From contig RCSZ01000020.1 of the NCBI GenBank assembly GCA_014898425.1, forward strand, positions 372,001 through 436,000: 64,000 nt of DNA, read 5' to 3'. This DNA comes from Botryotinia globosa. Its lineage: Eukaryota > Ascomycota > Leotiomycetes > Helotiales > Sclerotiniaceae. Position 1 is the stretch's first letter. Every line of letters begins with the position of its first letter. Of the stretch, positions 56,528 to 64,000 are shown piece by piece. The notes beneath the pieces are model-generated. The model made no database searches. It was not told the origin of the DNA and saw only the letters and a list, made by a program, of their open reading frames with translations. The position numbers and the translations under genes were made by a program.

Positions 56528-58090
56528 ATGCAGGTTTCCAATAAACAGAATCTAATTGATTTGTGTCTTCAAACCTTCTGTTCCCCATCTCGAACAAAGG
56601 ATCCATCAATCATCGGAGTATCATCAGAATCATTAGAATCATCAGATAATACATCAAAAGTACTTGCGCCATGTGGTCGTTCCATTGGGAAATTACTCGC
56701 TCATCTGAGTACCTCTATTCGTACTCAAACAGGTAAACAAGAGTTGACTCTCCAAAGGCTCGATGATTTACTCGCTCTAGCTAAAGAGAAATTCTATGCA
56801 TTTCCATTTATAGATGTACCAGAATGTTGGAGGGCATTATTTCTCGAGGCAAGTTTGCTGAAGTTTTCTGCTCTTGCCTCTAGGAAATCCTTACCTCTGG
56901 ATGAGAAGAAGGATGAAGATTCAAATTTCGATGTCATAGATGATCGAGTAATAGACCAGATGGTTGAGACAATGGACATGGCATTGATCATGGTCGGAGC
57001 TCCAGCATCAAAAACAATACGATTGGCAATTGATTGTGCGATGGATCTTTTACAAAAGATTCATGAAGAAATGATAGATGATGATAGATCAACACAATCA
57101 CCCATGAAACGTCCAAAACTTTCGTGCAGTTATTCACCCGCAAGATCCACATCTTCATATCAAGATCGCTTTCTATCAATTTCGATCACATCGCCTTCTC
57201 TGTCAAATCCCATCTCTCGAGTAACTTCAAACGAAATCAACATCGATAACGATGACGGAAACATGGACAAATTCGCAAAGCATATGCATCAACCCCAGGA
57301 TCGCACACTAGGAGCCGAACCTCTCATAATAACTGGGTCAATCGATTCATGGCCTGCACGTAACAAGAAACCATGGTCTAGTCCCTCATACTTGCTATCC
57401 AAAACCATTGGTGGCCGGCGCTTAGTGCCCATAGAAGTAGGTAGAAGTTACGTTGATTCCGGATGGGGACAAAAGATCGTTACATTCAAAGATTTCATGA
57501 CCGAATACATGTTATCCCCTGCCGAAGAAGGAGAAGCAAAAGAAACAGGCTATCTAGCACAACACAATCTATTCTCCCAAATCCCGACTCTACGAAATGA
57601 TATAACGATACCGGATCATTGTTATGTTTATCCGCCACAACCTCATCCATCATGCTCTCCCGCGCTAAAAGAGAAATACGCACAAATGGAAGAATTAGAA
57701 GAGCCGCTCATAAACGCATGGTTTGGGCCAGCTGGTACAATTAGTCCGCTGCATACAGATCCGTATCATAATATTCTAGCACAAGTCGTTGGGAAGAAAT
57801 ATTTGCGTCTTTATCCACCTAGAGAAACTTCAAAATTATACGCGAGGGGGATAGAAGAGGGGGGAATCGATATGAGTAATACGAGTGAGGTGGATATTGG
57901 AGTATTGGAGGGATGGGATGGTACTGTCGAAGAGCAAAAGGAAGAAAGGAAGAAATTTCCAGATGCGGAGAGTGCAAAATATTGGGATTGTGTGTTGGAA
58001 GAAGGAGAAGTGTTGTATATTCCGGTTGGGTGGTGGCATTATGTAAGAGGCTTGAGTGCGAGTTTTAGTGTGAGTTTTTGGTGGAATTAA
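56528..58090 (+). CDS. JmjC-domain oxygenase (KDM8/JMJD5-like)
   Basis: An intronless frame of 520 residues from the ATG at 56528. The N-terminal part is helical ([34 protein letters not shown]), as in the N-terminal region of JMJD5 proteins. The C-terminal half is a cupin-type JmjC domain: [44 protein letters not shown] with the iron ligands His and Asp of H-x-[10 protein letters not shown] and [15 protein letters not shown] with the distal His, ending SFWWN. The family uses Fe(II), oxygen and 2-oxoglutarate for protein hydroxylation; activity as a histone demethylase is disputed. A middle acidic/Ser-rich linker is variable. The frame is open for 36 bases before the ATG, so an upstream exon cannot be excluded. 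Confidence 0.88.
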   Translation: MQVSNKQNLIDLCLQTFCSPSRTKDPSIIGVSSESLESSDNTSKVLAPCGRSIGKLLAHLSTSIRTQTGKQELTLQRLDDLLALAKEKFYAFPFIDVPECWRALFLEASLLKFSALASRKSLPLDEKKDEDSNFDVIDDRVIDQMVETMDMALIMVGAPASKTIRLAIDCAMDLLQKIHEEMIDDDRSTQSPMKRPKLSCSYSPARSTSSYQDRFLSISITSPSLSNPISRVTSNEINIDNDDGNMDKFAKHMHQPQDRTLGAEPLIITGSIDSWPARNKKPWSSPSYLLSKTIGGRRLVPIEVGRSYVDSGWGQKIVTFKDFMTEYMLSPAEEGEAKETGYLAQHNLFSQIPTLRNDITIPDHCYVYPPQPHPSCSPALKEKYAQMEELEEPLINAWFGPAGTISPLHTDPYHNILAQVVGKKYLRLYPPRETSKLYARGIEEGGIDMSNTSEVDIGVLEGWDGTVEEQKEERKKFPDAESAKYWDCVLEEGEVLYIPVGWWHYVRGLSASFSVSFWWN

Positions 58091-58989
58091 TAGGCATAGC
58101 ATTTAGATATCGCTCGGTATGATGACGAACTTGTAAATCTACTTCAAGGGAGCGGTAACAGTTTCCGCGAGTTGATAAGACTCTGTACTTTTAGAATATG
58201 AAGCAGTATAGTATGTTCATTCGATCACGAAGGAATCAACTATCTTGATCCCGTCCCCTCCCCTAAAGATGGTTGGATTTGATGTCATTATTATTAATCT
58301 ATTCTCTTCACTCTCCAATCTTCACACTGCCTTATCATATGATAATACGATGTGCCATCCTATCTCTCGAAGATGAAAATCAAAAGATGTTCAACCGAAT
58401 AAGACGCTGGTATGCATATATGTGATATTCTCACTCAACCATTCTCTCACTCTCCCATTCTCTCACTCAACCCGTCCAGGTCCATAACACGTTAATTCAA
58501 AAAACCTCCCTCGTCTCCAAATCCATATCGCCATCTCCATCTTCCATTTCCAATCCATCCGCATCAACAAAAGGCCTCCCTAAGCAGGATCAAAAAACAA
58601 AAACATATCAACACAACCAGCTGTGGTATAAGTTATACTCCATAACGCCCTATATTCAATCCAAACCTGTGGATTCAATCACTAATCCACTCCATATCCA
58701 GATTCAAATCGGATCCAGATCCTAATGTGCCGCCCAATTTTCGTAATCTCGTAATGTTCGCGATGAGTGCTCAACAAAGGAAAGTTTAATAGTAGAGGTA
58801 AAAGACAAAGTAAAACAAAGTACAAAGAAATACAGAAAAAAGGGTTCAGGTATAAATCTTAACAAGGAGAAAGGCTGAAAGAGAAAACATCGTAGTGTTA
58901 CAGTAGATATAATATGACATGGAAGAAATGCGGATCTTCTCCGTGACAAGTATGTAAATAAATGTGTGGGTAGGTGTGTGAACCCATAA
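58091..58989. other. Intergenic, 0.9 kb, between convergent genes
   Basis: Pyrimidine-rich 3' flanks, no gene. The frame at 58722-59015 lies in the 3' region of the next gene. Confidence 0.55.
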
Positions 58990-60727
58990 TTACCTCTCCA
59001 AAAGCCCACCAACATCTTGCAAACTCAGATTAGTCTGCTGTCTCCCTAAATGATCGATAGGCGGAGGCATCGAATGTGCGTGAGTAAGCGATGGATGACT
59101 AGTAGGCCCATTGTTTCTCTGCTGCAAAATTGTTTCCAGCTCATATCCCATACTCGCTCTTTGAATTCTCGTTCGGGGTCCCAATAAACCTCCTATATCT
59201 TGCAGAAGGGCCGCAGAACCGCGTCTTGCTGGAGCGGGACTTAATCCATTTCCGCAAGACCAAGTAGTGGATACTGGACCTTCGCCTGCTGTACTGGATT
59301 CGCCTGTGTATTCCGAATCCATCGTTCTCGTCGAACTAATTCTTCTCGGACATTCTTGATCGAGTAATCCTCCGACGTCGAAAAATGATACGCGGCGTGG
59401 TGACATCATTGATGTCAAATCTTCAGAAACATGTCTCGAAGGGGCTGGTTTGACAAGATCGATTTCATCACTCGTATCACTTGGAAAACGCCAATCATTC
59501 GAACTATTTGATCCAAATCGATGACTTCTTACCGGCATGTTCCCAGCTACAGCCATTGGGGCGGGACGAGGAGGTGAATGAACTTCCCCTCTCAATTCGG
59601 GATCTACCCCTAGGCCAAGATCTCGGACGAGATCTTCATCGCTTCCCCATTGCCGAGCTACGGTTCCCCGGCGAGAGGTAGTCCGATCGAGTGTGTCAGT
59701 TAGGGAACCAAATTTAAATTTGTGTTTCTTAACTCCTCGGTCTCGGACGAAAGATCCTAGGATAAGCGCATTGGCGACAGCTGTTGCGAAGAGAATCTCC
59801 ACTGATGCTAGTAATGATCGATACTGTTGGATACCATGTCTATCGATAATTTCCGGTATTCTGTAAAGTGTTATTCCTGCCGGAATCAATGATCCTGCAA
59901 ACAATAACACCAATTGAATTTTCCTCTTAATCCTCATTTTTGAACCAATAATGATAGGAACGGGAAATAAAACGAGGAGAAGATCAGTCAATACATTGAC
60001 GGTCCCCATAGTCAGGAGTTGTGCATATCCTTGACGACATTTTGCTCCTGGATCTGGTGTGACTTGCCAATAATGATTGATGGGTTGACATTCGGAGATA
60101 TCTGCTATTATCACAGCGATAAATGTGACAAGGAGGAACCATCGGATGAAGATTAAAGTTCTTTCGTGTGACCTTGTCCAGATGTTGATTGTGAGCCTTT
60201 TGAAGAATTCACTGATTGTAAGTTTAAGCATCCAGAGTCTAGAGATAGGAAGATGGGTAAGTTAGTCATTGAATCGAATTTAGATGGGTATAAGAAAAGA
60301 AAAGAAAAGAAAAGAAAAGAAAAGAAAAGAAAAGAAAAGAAAAGAAGGGAATGAAATAAGCAAGCAAGCAAGCTGGAATCCAGTAAAGATAGACCTACGT
60401 CGCCGCATAAAAAACTCGAGATACCAAAACCAATCTACTCCCAATCACTCTTCTATGCAACGATCTCTCATCGAAATCCACAATAACCGCATTGTTGGTA
60501 CCGAATAGCAAAATAACATGAACGAGGCCCATGCGACAAAATAATGGGATCAAACAAGCAAAAGCTAACCAATCCTCTTTAAACAGTTTCTCCGTCCTAA
60601 TATATCGTCCGCAAACTCTGAACAATATAATGACAGCCGAGAATAACGTACACCACCAACAAACAAGAAGTGTAGGTTTATCGTCGTAGAAACTTCGAGC
60701 TGGTGGTGGACTGGAATATATGGTCAT
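58990..60727 (-). CDS. Seven-helix SAT4/Pth11-like membrane protein
   Basis: Exons 60727-60399 and 60238-58990 join in phase 2 over a 159-bp intron and give 525 residues. The first half has about seven hydrophobic helices (LLVCWWCTLFSAVIILF, WFLLVTFIAVIIADI, VNVLTDLLLVLFPVPIII, IQLVLLFAGSLIPAGITL and others) with ECQPINHYWQ and KCRQGY, the Cys pair and pattern typical of the fungal rhodopsin/SAT4 family that includes the Magnaporthe surface-sensing receptor Pth11. There is no CFEM domain. The last 250 residues are a cytosolic Ser/Arg/Pro-rich tail containing the motif D-[VI]-G-G-L-L at residues 397, 457 and 518. Plasma-membrane receptor or transport role is inferred from the family. The intron holds an AAAAG microsatellite. 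Confidence 0.85.
60293..60347. repeat. AAAAG pentamer microsatellite in an intron
   Basis: About eleven AAAAG units lie within the single intron of the seven-helix protein gene; on the sense strand this is a CTTTT pyrimidine tract upstream of the acceptor. Confidence 0.9.
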
Positions 60728-63700
60728 AATGAATGATATATATAGGGAATCGAGGGATCACCGGAGCAATTGAGTACCACGCCCGTCTACCTCCGTGGAG
60801 GGGACGAGCGAGGGTCTATGTTGTTTCGCAGCTTTTGTGTTTTTGAGTGTTGAATTCAATGGAAGATGTGGTGGGATATTCGATTGCATATATTTCCATG
60901 GGAATGGGAAATTCTTAAATTCCTTCGCGAATCGTATCGATAATTGTTGCGCATGGACCGTTGCATGACAATAACGAGAGGAATTGGACTCGAAGTCGAG
61001 TATTCTATTTCGGAGGGTTTGGAAAACGTAGGACTGTGAGCTATGGTCGCGAGGTATTTTCTCTCTTCTCCTTTTGGTTATCCCTCGTTTCAATGGTGTT
61101 CTGGAAGGTTTGGAGCAATACAATGTGCAATAATGGCGGAGATTATTCGGAAGGTTTGGAGATTGATAGTTCAATGTGACGGATGATGTTCGTACGTAAG
61201 TAGGGTTTACGTTTGTAAGAATTCGAATTGGTTTCCTAGCAAGAAGAAACGTGTAAGAAGGAAGTGATGAGATTTTGGAAGATTGAATTAGCCAAAAGAT
61301 TTAGGAGAGGTTGTTCGCAGAAGTAGATGGAACTGGCGTTAATATGAGTGAGATGATTTGGGTGAGACGGTGAAGGATATGTCAATTAGTATGGGGTTCC
61401 TTGAATTCCCGTCTCATACTCGTACAGATAGAGAGATATGTATCGCACAGGGCTGGGTATTTTTGTGATTGATACAACCTTCGATTAATACTCCGTAGAC
61501 TCGGGGGCCGGTTCTGAATTTAGCTGACTGGTGCTGGTAGTGGATGGGAATTTCCCGCAGAGATATTGTCTCTTTTCAGTATAGATATGTGTGTGTGTTT
61601 ATGTTTGAAGCCAAGAAAGTCTATTCTGAGTTTTTGGATGATAGACTATTTGGATGGAACAAATAGCAGGAAGTCTCGAAATTTAGTCGTTATTCTTGAT
61701 AGTTGCTCAATGGGTCATGGACCATGGTTCTTGTGTCTTGCTTGCAGCTTGCTTTTGATAAACGTGGGGCCATACGGAATTGAGGAATAGTTAAGGTACA
61801 AGTTAGAATTTGAAAAAAGTTTGAGCTTGGGAGCGTTAGGGTATAGCAATTAATAGTATCAAGTAGAACATCTGACACGAACGTATTGAGAAGATTAGGA
61901 GAACTAGATGGATAGACTTCCGTGTCAGCAATCATATCTTATTCAGACTCTTGAAACCGGTAGGACTACTTGACTATCATTGCCATTATCATCACAATCC
62001 TTTGAATTGGAATAACCATCATTTAATTCGTCGTCATCAAGTGGCGCGGTCAGAAAATATTCAACCCGCAGTCTGGGAACCCATCAGTGTGGGATGAGAT
62101 GAAGGAGCTTTTAATACCTGGTGTACCTACTGTATAGAGTGAGTCCACTCGGGTAAAGCACCAAAAAGCTGTTAGGTCCAAGGCATTTTCACTGTCCCGG
62201 AGATTTTATTATTATCCATTATTATCATATCACTTCAGAATGGGTGTACAAAATAGAATTACATTACAGGGTGAAAAGATAAGAACTCTTTCAGCCACCG
62301 ACCCACAGGATAGGATTACAATTTGACGGGTTTATCAAGTTTATGGTCTAAAATCGAAGTGGTTGGTGGCTAGTTGTTGGTTTTCGCTTGATACTTGTAT
62401 TGATAGCTGGAGAGGGCATGTTGAAATGAGGCACAGCACAGTAAAGTGGTCGTGACATTGCCGAAAATGGAGTGATGAATGGTTGAATTTGATAGCAATG
62501 TTTGGCACATGGCACCCGGCCTGAAGGAGTATATCGAATCATTTCATATTTATCTCATTGTGAGGTGCCTCGCTAGTTAGTAAAGCTTCTAGTCTAGCAT
62601 TGATAGCAATACAGACTTTGGGCTTTTACTACACAGTCTAGTAATGACTATTGATGAAGCCACTGAAGAAAAATGCGGCACCTTATCGTATCTCCACGAT
62701 TTTGTATCCTCCAGAATTCAGATATATCGATGTACGTATCATCCTCGTACCTGAGGTCATCTAGCATGAATGCTATGGTGATCTAATTACATGATCTTCT
62801 AGGATAGCTTTAATGAAATGTCGGTGAAATCTGACAACTATTATAGCCGTGACTCTTGAGGTCCCTAGACTATTGGATCTAACTCCTCGTACAGTTCTAC
62901 GTTGAGGCTTGATTCAAGAAGTATTCGTTATACAAAACATCAATTATAATTTAGATAATAGGTGATGCCTAGAGCTGAGACTCATTGTCGTTGTACGAGA
63001 TCTGGAGGTCCTTGTACATCGAATGGTAAACAATGAAATTATATATAAAATGAGACATTGCCCTCGACTCGGGTTCGTAAAGGTAAGATTGACATCACCA
63101 CAACGTTTGGCATAACAATACAATCATACGACATTTTTCCCGCATTCATTCCCCACGTAAGGATTTACAAGGGCAATCCATTTCCCTATTCTTATAGAGA
63201 GAGTACAAGAGCCAGAAAAAAGTGGAATGGATATCAAATGAGTTGATGATAAGGAATCCAGTGACAGATAAAAAATTCTTGCATGCATGCAAGTGCAGTT
63301 CCGAGGATCAGGATTAACTAAGGTTGAGACAGGGATGAGCAAAGCACTGTTGTACTTTGCAAACTCTTAATGGTTGAGAATGGCTCGAATGGTCGGACAT
63401 GACAAGACAGGGGAACCACGCGAGAAGCTATGTCAGTACTCAGGTGCGGAGGTGGCCTTGGCAAGTTGGGGAGGAGAGCTACTTTGTCAATTAGTAAGGA
63501 CCCGAGGAATTTGGAATGGTATCGGTACATATCTCGTTGTAGATATGAAGATATTGTCAACGTATATAATTAGCATAGCGGGATGTTATTTACAGAAGCC
63601 AAACGGGATATTAGAACGGTGAAGGAATCTAGGTATATAAATAAAAAGCTACCCAAGAGCACAGAAAGCACATACAAGGCGCATGCATAATGCACATTTC

Positions 63701-64000
63701 CACTTTTCTCTAACCACATACCCGAAGAGGCCGTTTTTGAGATTTGAAAGTTCACACCATTCTATCCAAAATGTCTGATTGGTAGATCAAACCTAGATAT
63801 ATATATCTAGATGTATCATTCATCTGGGCGACATCAACCCTAGGCTTTTGTGATAGCTTGGAAAAACATGTGAAAGACTGAACTCGATATCTAGATGTTG
63901 CCTACCCCCCGAATCTAAGCAGTTCTGTTGCGGTTCTGTTAACATTCTGACAGGACTCGAATATTAACCCGATGAGAAATGTTTGATTGGTTATATTCAG
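60728..64000. other. Intergenic to window end, 3.3 kb
   Basis: Contains the promoter of the minus-strand seven-helix gene and then only short scattered frames (the longest about 80 codons) without family motifs, splice partners or repeats. No tRNA, mobile element or known domain was recognised. A palindromic ATATATATCTAGAT run near 63796-63815 is simple sequence. Confidence 0.5.

Noticed and set aside
60728..64000. A gene or transposon in the right-hand 3.3 kb
   Set aside because: I read both strands for conserved motifs, splice-linked exons, terminal repeats and tRNA boxes and found nothing supportable.

Overview
The window looks like a chromosomal segment of a filamentous ascomycete, most likely a Leotiomycete of the Botrytis/Sclerotinia type. 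Genes have short GT-AG introns (about 45-150 bp), long untranslated spacers rich in microsatellites, moderate GC, conserved Pezizomycotina housekeeping genes, and two very AT-rich islands that look like RIP-mutated debris. The genus is inferred from general character, not from a marker. I rebuilt splice forms by hand; every multi-exon model below except the pseudogene adds up to a multiple of three with one open frame.

Layout. 1-213: 5' end of CDC45 (minus). 1.09-2.34 kb: a decayed flavin monooxygenase. 4.97-6.20 kb: unknown protein with one C-terminal membrane segment. 7.59-19.81 kb: one giant 15-exon minus-strand gene for a 3,765-residue repeat protein. 22.06-23.18 kb: mitochondrial carnitine carrier. 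23.96-25.11 kb: unknown, possibly mitochondrial. 27.00-28.05 kb: secreted NlpC/P60-type protein in four small exons. 29.26-32.21 kb: NCL1/TRM4 RNA m5C methyltransferase. 33.21-34.05 kb: RPB5. 35.05-36.75 kb: BFR1. 39.12-40.03 kb: Cys-rich unknown. 43.18-44.84 kb: mitochondrial Obg GTPase MTG2. 45.88-54.73 kb: four metabolic enzymes in a row (Baeyer-Villiger-type monooxygenase, alpha/beta-hydrolase, secreted FAD oxidase, class II aldolase/adducin protein). 56.53-58.09 kb: JmjC protein. 58.99-60.73 kb: seven-helix SAT4/Pth11-like protein. 60.73-64.0 kb: no gene that I can support.

How parts may work together. CDC45, NCL1, RPB5, BFR1 and MTG2 are independent housekeeping genes. The carnitine carrier promoter holds a CCTCGG core (the FarA/FarB fatty-acid regulator site known from Aspergillus) and a perfect 9-bp dyad. 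The monooxygenase and the adjacent alpha/beta-hydrolase form the classic pair that turns a ketone into an ester and then cleaves it; the hydrolase shares a 1-kb divergent promoter region with the secreted FAD oxidase. No polyketide, peptide or terpene synthase lies in the window, so a catabolic or tailoring role is inference.

The most unusual items are the giant repeat gene (27/28- and 22-residue helical repeats, a run of 13 tiny acidic exons, an exact 84-bp tandem duplication), the secreted NlpC/P60 protein with two Cys-rich modules, and a 7TM protein whose tail carries the same D-[VI]-G-G-L-L motif three times at 60/61-residue spacing.
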